DNA from: Jiella flava
Lineage (GTDB): Bacteria; Pseudomonadota; Alphaproteobacteria; Rhizobiales; Rhizobiaceae
Direction of reading: 5' to 3'
Assembly (NCBI RefSeq): GCF_017349315.1
Contig: NZ_JAFMPP010000013.1
Location: 62,001-126,000 of the forward strand
Length of the DNA stretch: 64,000 nucleotides
Shown here: in pieces, positions 39,225 through 47,496 of the stretch
How positions within the stretch are numbered: the first letter of the stretch is position 1
Layout: each line of letters starts with the position of its first letter
Made by a program: the position numbers and the translations under genes
The notes under the pieces: generated by a model
The model's input: the letters and a program-made list of their open reading frames with translations, nothing else
Told to the model about the DNA's origin: nothing
Databases searched by the model: none

Positions 39225-40322
39225 ATGAAACCTGTTCCCAAAGACGGCGTCCTCGACATCGCGGTCTACGTCCCCGGCAAGAGCCGGGCGCCGGAGGGAA
39301 TCAAGCTCCACAAACTCTCCTCCAACGAGACGCCGCTCGGTCCCTCGCCGAAGGCGATCGAGGCCGCCCGCGCGGCGGTGGCGGATCTAGCGCATTATCC
39401 GGACGGCCAGGCGAGCGAGCTCAAGACCGCGATCGCCGAGGTTTACGGGCTCAACACCAGGAATATTCTGTGCGGCAACGGCTCGGACGAGCTGCTCGGC
39501 CTGCTCTGCCAATGCTATCTCGCGCCCGGCGACGAGGCGATCCACACCGAGCACGGCTTTCTCGTCTACGAGATCCAGATCCAGGCCGCCGGCGCGACGC
39601 CGGTGGTGGCGCCCGAGCGCGAGCGCACCGCCGATGTCGACGCGATCCTCGCCAAAGTCAGCGACAAGACCAAGCTGGTCTTCCTCGCCAATCCGAACAA
39701 TCCGACCGGCACCTACCTGCCGTTCGACGAGATCCGCCGGCTGCATGCCGGGCTGCCGTCCCATGTCATCCTCGTCCTCGACGCCGCCTATGCCGAGTAT
39801 GTGCGCCGCAACGACTACGGCGCCGGGATCGAACTCGTCTCTTCGGCGGACAATGTGGTGATGACGCGGACCTTTTCGAAAATCTACGGCCTCGCCGGGC
39901 TGCGGGTCGGCTGGATGTACGGCCCCGAGGCGATCGTCGAGACGCTCGACCGAGTGCGCGGGCCGTTCAACCTGAATGCGGCGGCGATCGCGGCCGGCAC
40001 GGCGGCGATCCGCGACCGCGCCTTCATCGAGGAGGCCGCGCGGTTCAACGCCGAATGGCTGGAATGGACGACGCGCGCGGTCGAAGCCCTCGGCCTGAGC
40101 GTCACCCCGAGCGTCGGCAATTTCATCCTCATCCACTTCCCCGAGACGCCGGGTCAGAGCGCGGCCGACGCGGACGCCTTCCTCACCGCCAGAGGCTTCA
40201 TCCTGCGGCGGGTCACCGGCTACGGCTTTCCCAATGCGCTGCGCATGTCGATCGGCAGCGAAGAGGCCAATCGCGGATTGGTCGGCGCCCTCGCCGAATT
40301 TGTGAAGAGCCCGTCGTCATGA
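39225..40322 (+). CDS. hisC: Histidinol-phosphate aminotransferase
   Basis: 365-residue fold-type I PLP aminotransferase. [20 protein letters not shown] (near 27-46), [18 protein letters not shown] (near 153-170), the Asp/Tyr of [11 protein letters not shown] and the cofactor lysine in [20 protein letters not shown] (near 216-235) are all present. It overlaps the arogenate/prephenate dehydrogenase gene by ATGA, the usual hisC-tyrC pair in alphaproteobacteria, where HisC also transaminates aromatic intermediates. Confidence 0.94.
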   Translation: MKPVPKDGVLDIAVYVPGKSRAPEGIKLHKLSSNETPLGPSPKAIEAARAAVADLAHYPDGQASELKTAIAEVYGLNTRNILCGNGSDELLGLLCQCYLAPGDEAIHTEHGFLVYEIQIQAAGATPVVAPERERTADVDAILAKVSDKTKLVFLANPNNPTGTYLPFDEIRRLHAGLPSHVILVLDAAYAEYVRRNDYGAGIELVSSADNVVMTRTFSKIYGLAGLRVGWMYGPEAIVETLDRVRGPFNLNAAAIAAGTAAIRDRAFIEEAARFNAEWLEWTTRAVEALGLSVTPSVGNFILIHFPETPGQSAADADAFLTARGFILRRVTGYGFPNALRMSIGSEEANRGLVGALAEFVKSPSS

Positions 40323-41263
40323 GCGAGCCATTGTTTGACCGTGTGGCGCTGATCGGCATCGGCCTGATCGGCTCCTCGATCGCCCTCAACGTCAAGGCCC
40401 ATGGCCTCGCCCGCCACGTCGCGATCACCACCCGGCGCGCCGAAACGCTGGCCACGGCCGAGCGGCTCGGCCTCGGCGACAGCTACCACCTCGAAGTCAC
40501 CGATGCGGTGCGCGAGGCCGATCTCGTCATCCTCTGCGTCCCGGTCGGGATCTGCGGCGCGATCACCCGTGAGATCGCCCCCTATCTCAAAGCCGGCGCG
40601 ATCATCTCCGACGTCGGCTCGGTGAAGGGTGCGGTGATCGAGCAGATGCGGCCGCATCTGCCGGAAACGGTCGCTTTCGTTCCGGCCCATCCGCTCGCCG
40701 GCACCGAGCAATCCGGCCCGCAGGCCGGCTTCGTCGCGCTGTTCCAGAAGCGCTGGTGCATCCTCACCCCGCTGGAGGAGACCGATCCCCCCGCCGTCGA
40801 GCGGCTGAAAGTCTTTTGGGAAGCCTGCGGCTCGGCGGTCGAGATCATGACCGCCGAGCACCACGATCTGGTGCTGGCGATCGTCTCCCACGTGCCGCAT
40901 CTCATCGCCTACAACATCGTCGGCACCGCCGCCGACCTGGAGACGGTGACCCAGTCCGAAGTGGTGAAATTTTCTGCCTCCGGCTTTCGCGATTTTACGC
41001 GCATCGCCGCCTCGGACCCAACCATGTGGCGCGACGTGTTTTTGACCAATCGCGATGCCGTGCTGGAAATGCTCGCCCGCTTCTCGGAGGATCTCGCGTC
41101 GCTGCAGCGGGCGATCCGCTGGGGCGACGGCGACACGCTGTTCGATCTCTTCACCCGCACCCGGGCAATCCGGCGCAATGTCATCGAGGCCGGCCAGGAT
41201 ACGGCCAAGCCGAATTTCGGGCGCGAGGCCGGTAACGGGTCGAGCGACGAGAGCAGCGCCTGA
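40319..41263 (+). CDS. tyrC: Prephenate/arogenate dehydrogenase
   Basis: NAD(P)-dependent dehydrogenase of tyrosine synthesis, 314 residues. The nucleotide motif [20 protein letters not shown] is at 9-28; [20 protein letters not shown] (near 120-139) is the prephenate-dehydrogenase signature with its catalytic His; [20 protein letters not shown] follows near 182. Translationally coupled to hisC. Whether it prefers prephenate or arogenate cannot be decided from sequence. Confidence 0.94.
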   Translation: MSEPLFDRVALIGIGLIGSSIALNVKAHGLARHVAITTRRAETLATAERLGLGDSYHLEVTDAVREADLVILCVPVGICGAITREIAPYLKAGAIISDVGSVKGAVIEQMRPHLPETVAFVPAHPLAGTEQSGPQAGFVALFQKRWCILTPLEETDPPAVERLKVFWEACGSAVEIMTAEHHDLVLAIVSHVPHLIAYNIVGTAADLETVTQSEVVKFSASGFRDFTRIAASDPTMWRDVFLTNRDAVLEMLARFSEDLASLQRAIRWGDGDTLFDLFTRTRAIRRNVIEAGQDTAKPNFGREAGNGSSDESSA

Positions 41264-41293
41264 CGCACGGCTCACGACGGCTGCCCGCAGCCC

Positions 41294-42388
41294 TCAGGCG
41301 GCCTTTTCCGCCGCCTCGAGCCGCACGGCGGCAAAGGCGTCGCGGATCAGATCCGGCGTCGCGCCCGGCCGGGTCGCGCCCTCCGACAGCGTCTGGCGCC
41401 AGCGCCGCGCGCCCGGCAGGCCGGAGAACAAGCCGGTCATGTGCCGGGTGACATGGTTGAGCTTGCCGCCGCCGGCGACATGCCGGGCGGCATAACCGAC
41501 CATTGCCTCGATCAGCGCGGCATAGTCGAAGGCCGCTTGCGCCTCGCCGCCGTCGCCGGAAAACGCCGCGTCGACGCCGATCAGGACGTCGGGCGTCTGG
41601 TAGGCGGCACGCCCCAGCATCACGCCATCGACCGCAGGCATCTCGGCACGGGCCGCCTCGAGCGTCTTCAGGCCGCCATTCAGCCCGACGAACATTGTGC
41701 CAAGCCGCGCTTTCAGACGATGGACGCGAGCATAGTCGAGCGGCGGGATCTCGCGGTTTTCCCGCGGGCTCAGCCCTTGCAGCCAGGCTTTGCGCGCATG
41801 CACCCAGATGCCGGCGACACCTGCCGCAACCGCCCCGTCGGCCAGCGCATCGAGCGCCGTCTCGGTGTCCTGCTCGTTGACGCCGAGCCGGCATTTCACC
41901 GTCACCGGCACCGGCACCGGCACCGAGCCCGCCGCCTCGACCATCGCTGTCAGACAAGCGCTCACCAGTGCCGGATCGCGCATCAGACAGGCACCAAAGG
42001 TTCCCGACTGCACCCGGTCCGATGGGCAGCCGACATTGAGATTGATCTCGTCATAGCCGAAGTCGAGCGCCATGCGCGTCGCCCGAAACAGTTTTTCCGG
42101 ATCCGACCCGCCGAGCTGCAAGGCGACCGGATGCTCCGCCGTATCGAAGCCGAGCAGCCGCTCGACATCGCCATGCAGCACCGCCTCGTCGACGATCATC
42201 TCGGTATAAAGCTTCGCCCGCCGGCTGAGCTGGCGATGAAAGAACCGGCAGTGCCGATCGGTCCAGTCGATCATAGGTGCGACGGCGAAGCGCGAGGAAA
42301 CGGCGTAATCCGATCCGCGCGAAGCTGGCTCGGCGCTATTGATACGCCGGCTAATATCCATCTCTTCGCCGCAGTCCGACATACGCAT
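41294..42388 (-). CDS. dusA: tRNA-dihydrouridine synthase A
   Basis: FMN-dependent reduction of uridine in the tRNA D-loop. About 340 residues of Dus TIM-barrel: FAVAPMIDWTDRHCRFFHRQ near the N-terminus, the catalytic cysteine in NLNVGCPSDRVQSGTFGACL, HARKAWLQGLSPRENREIPP with the DusA-type loop, and NGGLKTL. Start uncertain: ATGs at 42388, 42382 and 42361 are possible; 42388 is best placed relative to GAGGA. The frame runs upstream into tRNA-Ile2, which excludes an earlier start. Confidence 0.92.
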   Translation of the reverse strand: MRMSDCGEEMDISRRINSAEPASRGSDYAVSSRFAVAPMIDWTDRHCRFFHRQLSRRAKLYTEMIVDEAVLHGDVERLLGFDTAEHPVALQLGGSDPEKLFRATRMALDFGYDEINLNVGCPSDRVQSGTFGACLMRDPALVSACLTAMVEAAGSVPVPVPVTVKCRLGVNEQDTETALDALADGAVAAGVAGIWVHARKAWLQGLSPRENREIPPLDYARVHRLKARLGTMFVGLNGGLKTLEAARAEMPAVDGVMLGRAAYQTPDVLIGVDAAFSGDGGEAQAAFDYAALIEAMVGYAARHVAGGGKLNHVTRHMTGLFSGLPGARRWRQTLSEGATRPGATPDLIRDAFAAVRLEAAEKAA

Positions 42389-42546
42389 TCTCACGATCCT
42401 CGTCTTGTTTCTTCGCACGCTCCGCTCGCCCTGTGTCGGTCCGTACCGTGCGCTTTGACGAAACGTTCGAACGCTTTCACCATCGCATCCACGCGCCGCT
42501 TCGCAATGACCGCGAGCGCGCGATGCCTTTGGAAAACGAAGCGAAT

Positions 42547-42622
42547 TGGTAGGCCCGGAGGGACTCGAACCCCCAACCAAGCGGTTATGAGCCGCCGGCT
42601 CTAACCATTGAGCTACGGGCCC
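42547..42622 (-). tRNA. tRNA-Ile2 (CAT, lysidine type)
   Basis: 76 bases with encoded CCA. The acceptor stem pairs GGGCCCG with CGGGCCT (one G-T pair), the anticodon loop is CTCATAA, and the T arm has GGTTCGAGTCC. Its D-arm and anticodon-arm pattern resembles E. coli tRNA-Ile2 rather than elongator or initiator tRNA-Met, so the anticodon C should be converted to lysidine by TilS. Confidence 0.9.
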
Positions 42623-43215
42623 ACCGTCGTCGGTCGTAACCGCTGCGCCCTCGGGGCGCCAGCGGGATCGACCTGAGACGTGACGACGCAAAACCGATAG
42701 CGGGTCTTGGCTGAAAGCGCCAGTGGAAACCGGGCGATGCCATTGATGGCGATGGCCGGCGCGCGCAGCCCCGCCAGCGTGAAAGATGTGAAATCCCGCG
42801 CCGCGCGTCCAGTCTGCCGCGCGACGCTTGTGCGCCCATGTCTGAGAGTCTTCGACGTCTTTGCCCGTCGCGACCGCTTCGACCGGTCGATGGTCGGACG
42901 TGCAGCCGAGACGATCCGGACTGCGAGGATGATCGAGGGCGTTGTCGCAATGCGGCCATGCCGTTGGCGCATTCCGTCAATCGCGCGATGTTCTGGTTGC
43001 GATCGCGATCGCCCGCGCGGCTCTGTCGATCGCCGACGGTGTCCGGGGCATCGCTCGCCCCCATCTCCTTGTCGCCTTGGTGTTTTGCGAAGCGGTTCGA
43101 GGAAGCCGCATCCGTCCTCGCAAACCGTGCCTCGCAAGACGTGGCGGTTCGACCGCGTCGTCCCGCACGAGTTCGGGCGCAGCGAACCGATCGAACGATC
43201 ACAGAGCCATCACTC
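42623..43215. other. Gene-free stretch between tRNA-Ile2 and a repeat
   Basis: About 590 bases in which open frames exist on several strands but none shows a recognisable domain, sensible hydrophobic pattern or ribosome binding site. It is directly behind a tRNA gene and next to repeats, so it may be decayed mobile or genic DNA. Confidence 0.45.
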
Positions 43216-43274
43216 CAGCATCGGCCCGAACATCGGAATCGATTTTCGGCAGAGCACGATGCGTCGATTCAAAG
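43216..43274. repeat. Palindromic repeat, first-half type
   Basis: Matches positions 1-59 with about three differences over 59 bases, including the palindromic centre ATCGGAATCGAT and the following ACGATGCGTCGATTCAAAG. It lies six bases past the stop of the small minus-strand gene at 43281. Confidence 0.85.
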
Positions 43275-43280
43275 GTTGCC

Positions 43281-43493
43281 CTAGGCGAAGCGCCTGCGGA
43301 CGATCTCCTCCAACACATCGGGATCGACCCGGTCGCAGGCCATCAGCAACCGCGCGATCGGTTCGTCGAGAAGTTCCGCAAGGGTGGGTTCGCCGTGTAG
43401 ACAATCGTCCGACAGGCCCGACGCGTGTTCCGCGGGGGCATGAATCTGCTTGAAGAACGCTTCAAAAGAAGCTGAATTATTTGGAATTTCCAT
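43281..43493 (-). CDS. Small protein of unknown function
   Basis: 70 residues from an ATG preceded by GAGGA: MEIPNNSASFEAFFKQIHAP, ending IARLLMACDRVDPDVLEEIV and RRRFA. The C-terminal half (PIARLLMACDRVDPDVLEEI) resembles a pattern of short Rhizobiales proteins of the type 'D-P-(I/V)-x-x-(L/M)-M-x-x-D-x-V', as I remember it; no function is known. Soluble, acidic overall. It is flanked on both sides by palindromic repeats. Confidence 0.6.
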   Translation of the reverse strand: MEIPNNSASFEAFFKQIHAPAEHASGLSDDCLHGEPTLAELLDEPIARLLMACDRVDPDVLEEIVRRRFA

Positions 43494-43655
43494 CACGTCC
43501 GTCCTCGTTGATGGCATGCCATATGTGCCAGATTCGGACGTCGGGAAGATGACAGTCAAAAAGTTTATTCAAGATCTCACGCGGGCGTGACGAAAAGTCC
43601 ACAAACAGCTGTGAAGGGGCGTCATGCCGCCGCAATGAATGCGTTCCGGCGCGCC

Positions 43656-43721
43656 GTGCGTCCGCTCGGACGCCCAAAGGGCGCGCATTCTGATTGAGTC
43701 TGAGCATCGGCCCGAAAATCG
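43656..43721. repeat. Palindromic repeat, rearranged copy
   Basis: GTGCGTCCGCTCGGACGC (43656-43673) matches the second-half unit, and GCATCGGCCCGAAAATCG (43704-43721) the first-half unit of the repeat at 1-104, but in the reverse order and without the first unit's palindromic partner. Probably a degenerate copy or the junction of two adjacent elements. Confidence 0.6.
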
Positions 43722-43759
43722 ATCGCAATGTGCGGGCCGATGCTGCCAGTACGGCCACG

Positions 43760-43796
43760 AAAAAGGCCGCCGAGACGGTTTGTCTGGCGGCCTTTC
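43760..43796 (-). terminator. Intrinsic terminator of rplM-rpsI
   Basis: On the minus strand GGCCGCC pairs with GGCGGCC, extended inside by AGAC/GTCT, and is followed by TTTTT. It starts 44 bases after the rpsI stop. Confidence 0.9.
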
Positions 43797-43839
43797 GATC
43801 GCATCGCGCCGGCAGGCCGACGCGACAATTGCTGGAATT

Positions 43840-44316
43840 TTAGCGCTTGGAGAACTGGAAGGAACGGCGGGCCTTGGCCTTACCGTACTTCTTACGCTCG
43901 ACCGTGCGCGAGTCGCGGGTCAGGAAGCCGCCCTTTTTGAGCACGGCGCGCAGGCCAGGCTCATAATAGGTCAGCGCCTTGGAGATGCCGTGACGAACCG
44001 CACCGGCCTGGCCGGAAAGGCCGCCGCCGGCAACGGTGGCGATGATGTCGAACTGGCCGTCGCGGTCGGTGGCGACGATCGGCTGACGCAGCACCATCTG
44101 CAGGACCGGCCGCGCGAAATACGCCGTATAGTCCTTGTCGTTGACGATGATCTTGCCGGAGCCGGGTTTCACCCAGACGCGGGCGACGGCGTCCTTGCGC
44201 TTGCCGGTGGCGTAGGCGCGGCCGAACTTGTCGAGCTTCTGGACATGGACCGGCGCTTCCGGCTGCGCGGCAACGTCGGCGTTGCCGAGTTCTTCGAGCG
44301 AAGAGAGCTGGGACAT
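43840..44316 (-). CDS. rpsI: 30S ribosomal protein S9
   Basis: 158 residues with the S9 pattern: [21 protein letters not shown] (near 30-50), [19 protein letters not shown] and the conserved basic tail [17 protein letters not shown], whose last residues reach the ribosomal P site. The N-terminal extension of about 28 residues is usual in alphaproteobacteria. Its ATG overlaps the rplM stop (TAATG). Confidence 0.98.
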   Translation of the reverse strand: MSQLSSLEELGNADVAAQPEAPVHVQKLDKFGRAYATGKRKDAVARVWVKPGSGKIIVNDKDYTAYFARPVLQMVLRQPIVATDRDGQFDIIATVAGGGLSGQAGAVRHGISKALTYYEPGLRAVLKKGGFLTRDSRTVERKKYGKAKARRSFQFSKR

Positions 44317-44780
44317 TATGCGGCCCTCGCATTCTTGGAGTTCAACGCCCGGACATCGAGCGTTTCGGGTTTCTGCGCCTCGTGCGGATGATCGGGACCG
44401 GCATAGACGCGCAGGTTCTTGAGCTGACGGCGACCGAGCGGACCGCGCGGCAGCATGCGCTCGACGGCCTTCTCGACGACTCGCTCGGGGAAGCGCCCTT
44501 CGAGGATCTCGCGCGCCTTGCGCTCCTTGATGCCGCCGGCATAGCCGGTGTGCCAGAAATAGGTCTTATTCCAGTACTTCTTGCCGGTCAGGACCACCTT
44601 GTCGGCATTGACGATGATGATGTTATCACCGTCGTCGACATGCGGCGTGAAGGTGGCTTTGTGCTTGCCTCTGAGGCGAAGCGCGACGAGGGAAGCGAGG
44701 CGGCCGACGACAAGCCCTTGGGCGTCGATCAGGATCCACTTCTTCTCCACCGTCTCGGTCTTCTGCGAGAAGGTTTTCAT
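44316..44780 (-). CDS. rplM: 50S ribosomal protein L13
   Basis: 154 residues: [20 protein letters not shown] at the N-terminus, [40 protein letters not shown] and [20 protein letters not shown] are L13 signatures. The start is the ATG at 44780; the frame is open 47 codons upstream through a terminator-like hairpin, which is not protein-coding. Forms the usual rplM-rpsI pair. Confidence 0.98.
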   Translation of the reverse strand: MKTFSQKTETVEKKWILIDAQGLVVGRLASLVALRLRGKHKATFTPHVDDGDNIIIVNADKVVLTGKKYWNKTYFWHTGYAGGIKERKAREILEGRFPERVVEKAVERMLPRGPLGRRQLKNLRVYAGPDHPHEAQKPETLDVRALNSKNARAA

Positions 44781-44837
44781 GGGTTGCCCCTGGATGTTGA
44801 TGTGCTTTCGAGGCAAGCCGATCCGGGCCGCCATATG

Positions 44838-44862
44838 AAAAAGGGCGGCCACGGGGCCGCTC
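44838..44862 (-). terminator. Terminator-like hairpin in the rplM leader
   Basis: On the minus strand GAGCGGCC pairs with GGCCGCCC (one mismatch) and is followed by TTTTT, 58 bases before the rplM ATG. It either ends transcription of a former upstream gene, now replaced by the transposase remnant, or acts as an attenuator of rplM-rpsI. Confidence 0.7.
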
Positions 44863-44942
44863 TTTCTGAGCTGTTCCTTAAGGCTGGAACGCGACCTTGT
44901 CAACGCGAAAAACGCCGCCATTCCGGCGCTCTGATGCCTGCT

Positions 44943-45341
44943 TTACAAGGGATTGCGCATGCTTGGTATCATGATACCTGGATATTCCTCGCCTCCATAG
45001 CGCCCCCGCGACCCCGCGACCCCGCCGGATCGGGTGCTGCCAGCGGAATGACCGGCTTCCTTGAACGATCGCCCTTGACCATCCGGTCCCCTCTTGAAAA
45101 AGGGCGGGCGTGACCTGTGCCATTGATCGCCGGCCCTGTCCCAGATCAGGACCGCATGGGCACCGGGAGCGACCTGTCGGCTGATCTCGTCGAGATGCAA
45201 TTGCGGCATGTCGGCGTTCGTCCGCGGGAGGACGAGCGCCGCGCTCGTCGCCCGGGCCGGGCAGACGGCTCCGACGATGGACGCCCCTTTGTAACGCCGT
45301 TCGCGCGGTCCGCGCGGTGGGGTCTTGCGGCACAGTTCCAA
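44943..45341 (-). pseudogene. IS630-type transposase remnant
   Basis: The frame contains GASIVGAVCPARATSAALVL and MPQLHLDEISRQVAPGAHAV followed by LIWDRAG, which match the DDE domain of IS630-family transposases (typical wording QLHLDEISRQVAPGAHAVLLLDQAGWH, recalled). N-terminal helix-turn-helix and C-terminal parts are missing, and after LIWDRAG the sequence loses similarity. No terminal inverted repeats were recognised. It lies between rplM and the FadR-type regulator, at the edge of the transporter cluster. Confidence 0.8.
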
Positions 45342-45526
45342 GATCCATCGAAGATTGCCGCCTGCGAGTTTGCAGTCGAGGACCGATCCGCCGTTCGATC
45401 TCTTTCTGATCCGTCTGCCGATCGTCTCGGCTCGGCCGATTTTTCATGGGCGCGTCATTCAGATGCCCTATCGTCGCCACGCCGATGCCTGGGCAGCCAT
45501 TGGCGTGGATTGACATCGTTCAGCCA

Positions 45527-45550
45527 AACTTGTCTGATGTCTGACAAGTT
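45527..45550. promoter_or_regulatory. Candidate operator of the FadR-type regulator
   Basis: Perfect palindrome with arms AACTTGTC (45527-45534) and GACAAGTT (45543-45550). Inside it TGTCTGA occurs twice in tandem. FadR-subfamily regulators often bind palindromes of the form T-x-G-T-x-x-x-A-C-x-A near their own genes. It ends eight bases before the regulator ATG, so binding should block the start region. Confidence 0.65.
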
Positions 45551-45558
45551 GATCCTGG

Positions 45559-46281
45559 ATGGCCGCCTTGCCCATCGCCTCTGCCGCCCTTGCCACTCTG
45601 CCTCGCACCCATCGCACCGCCGACGCCGTCGCGGCGCTGGGCGCGTTCATCGGCGAGGCTGCGCTGCAGCCGGGCGACAAACTGCCGTCCGAGCATGAGA
45701 TGATGGCAGCGCTCGGCGTTGGCCGCTCGACCGTGCGCGAGGCGGTGCGGCATCTGCAGGCGCTCGGCGTGATCGAAACCCGCAAGGGCCTTGGCTCGTT
45801 CCTGTTGACGAAGGTCAGCGGTTCGACGCGGCATGTGCCGCTGCATCTCGAAACCGGGCAGCTGCGCGACGCGCTGCTGCAGACGCTGGAGGTGCGGCGC
45901 GGTCTCGAAGCCGAGGCCAGTGCGCTCGCCGCCGAGCGCGCGAGCGCGGCCGATGTCGAGCATATGCGGGTCGCGCTCGAGGAGATGGAGCGCGTGCATC
46001 TGCAGAAGGGAACGGCGGGCCGCGAGGATCTCGCCTTCCATCTGTCGATCTACGACGCCAGCGGCAATCCGCTGTTCCGCCAGCTTCTGGAGCAGATCCG
46101 CGAAGCCTTCGAGCATTTCTTCGAAAAACCCTTCGATCGATCAGATTTCGCGGGGCGCTCGTTTCCCTTCCACCGCGAACTCTTCGACGCGATTGCCGCC
46201 GGTGACGCACAAACGGCGCGGGCAAAGACGCTCGCGATCCTCGATATCGTCGAGGAGGATATCAAGGACATGTCGCAATGA
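45559..46281 (+). CDS. GntR/FadR-family transcriptional regulator
   Basis: 240 residues. The N-terminal winged helix is visible as PGDKLPSEHEMMAALGVGRS followed by TVREAVRHLQALGVIETRKG (about 38-77), and the C-terminal all-helical FCD domain has the metal-ligand pattern DLAFHLSIYDASGNPLFRQL (near 156-175) and FHRELFDAIAAGDA. The stop overlaps the next gene (ATGA), so it is the first gene of the transporter operon. No good ribosome site precedes the ATG, which lies close to the palindrome. Likely senses a substrate of this cluster. Confidence 0.92.
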   Translation: MAALPIASAALATLPRTHRTADAVAALGAFIGEAALQPGDKLPSEHEMMAALGVGRSTVREAVRHLQALGVIETRKGLGSFLLTKVSGSTRHVPLHLETGQLRDALLQTLEVRRGLEAEASALAAERASAADVEHMRVALEEMERVHLQKGTAGREDLAFHLSIYDASGNPLFRQLLEQIREAFEHFFEKPFDRSDFAGRSFPFHRELFDAIAAGDAQTARAKTLAILDIVEEDIKDMSQ

Positions 46282-47462
46282 CCGATCGCGCGCCCATTCT
46301 TGCCGACGCGTCGCGGATCGTCGCTCATGACGAGCCGAACCCTTACGAGGCCGTCGTTCCGCCGATCGTTCAGACGTCGCTCTTCACCTTCGCCTCCTAT
46401 CGGGAGATGGAAGAGACCTATCTCGGTCAGAAGGCGCGCCCGACCTATTCGCGCGGCCTGAATCCGACAGTTCGGGTGTTCGAGGAGAAACTCGCCGCGT
46501 TGGAAGGCGCTGAAGATGCCCTCGGCTTTGCCAGTGGCATGGCGGCGATCTCCTCCACGGTTCTGACGTTCGTCAAGCCCGGCGACCGCATCGTCTGCGT
46601 CCGGCACGTTTATCCGGACGCCTACCGCCTGTTTGAAACGGTGCTGAAGCGCTTACAGGTCGAGGTCGCCTATGTCGACGGCCAGGACCTGGCGGCCGTC
46701 GCCGCGGCGCTGCCGGGTGCGATGCTGTTTTATATGGAAAGCCCGACGAGTTGGGTGATGGACGTCCATGACGTCGCCGCGTTGGCCGGGCTCGCGCGAA
46801 AGAACGGCGCGATCTCCGTGATCGACAATTCCTGGGCCTCGCCGATCTTCCAGCAGCCGCTGATGCTCGGTTGCGACCTTGTTGTGCATTCGGCGTCGAA
46901 ATATCTGGGCGGCCACAGCGATGTCGTCGCCGGCGTCGTCGCCGGTTCGTCCGCGCTGATCGGCCAGATCCGCTCCTCGACGCTGCCCTATCTCGGCGGC
47001 AAGATGTCGCCCTTCGACGCTTGGCTGCTGACCCGCGGGCTACGCACCTTGCCGCTCAGGATGCAGGCGCATCAGGACGCGGCGCTGGCGATCGCTCGTC
47101 GGCTCGCTGCCCATCCGGCGGTCGAATCCGTGCAGCATCCGGCGCTCGCCGGCGCGCTGCCGCAGGGGCTGTCGGGTACTTCCGGCCTGTTCTCGTTTAT
47201 CTTTCGCGATGGCATCGACGTTCCGGCCTTCATCGACGCTCTCAGCGTCTTCAGCCTTGGTGTCAGTTGGGGCGGCCATGAAAGCCTTGCCGTTCCCGGC
47301 CGGGTGGTGAGGGCGCAAAATGCCGGTCCGAATTCGGCAATCGCCTTCGGCATTCACGACAATTCCGTGCGCCTGCATGTCGGCCTGGAAGGGATCGACC
47401 TGTTGTGGCGGGACCTTGAAGCGGCGATCGCCGCCGCTTCACCCGGCAGCGCTGCGCAATGA
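46278..47462 (+). CDS. Cys/Met-metabolism PLP-dependent enzyme
   Basis: 394 residues of the cystathionine gamma-synthase/lyase/beta-lyase fold. PTYSRGLNPTVRVFEEKLAA (near 55-74), ALEGAEDALGFASGMAAISS, YMESPTSWVMDVHDVAALAG and the cofactor lysine in VVHSASKYLGGHSDVVAG (near 206-223). HSASKYLGGHSD and SFSLGVSWGGHESLA-like C-terminus recall MetC/beta-lyase-type members, but the reaction cannot be assigned. Coupled to the regulator by ATGA and 34 bases ahead of an ABC importer, so it probably acts on the imported compound or a product of it. Confidence 0.88.
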   Translation: MTDRAPILADASRIVAHDEPNPYEAVVPPIVQTSLFTFASYREMEETYLGQKARPTYSRGLNPTVRVFEEKLAALEGAEDALGFASGMAAISSTVLTFVKPGDRIVCVRHVYPDAYRLFETVLKRLQVEVAYVDGQDLAAVAAALPGAMLFYMESPTSWVMDVHDVAALAGLARKNGAISVIDNSWASPIFQQPLMLGCDLVVHSASKYLGGHSDVVAGVVAGSSALIGQIRSSTLPYLGGKMSPFDAWLLTRGLRTLPLRMQAHQDAALAIARRLAAHPAVESVQHPALAGALPQGLSGTSGLFSFIFRDGIDVPAFIDALSVFSLGVSWGGHESLAVPGRVVRAQNAGPNSAIAFGIHDNSVRLHVGLEGIDLLWRDLEAAIAAASPGSAAQ

Positions 47463-47496
47463 CTGACGCATGCTTGGATCTGGAAGGAAGGAAGTG

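Noticed and set aside
42547-42622. Calling the CAT-anticodon tRNA a tRNA-Met
   Set aside because: Its D arm, anticodon arm and G1-T72 end resemble tRNA-Ile2; initiator features (three G-C pairs at the anticodon stem base) are not present in the expected form.
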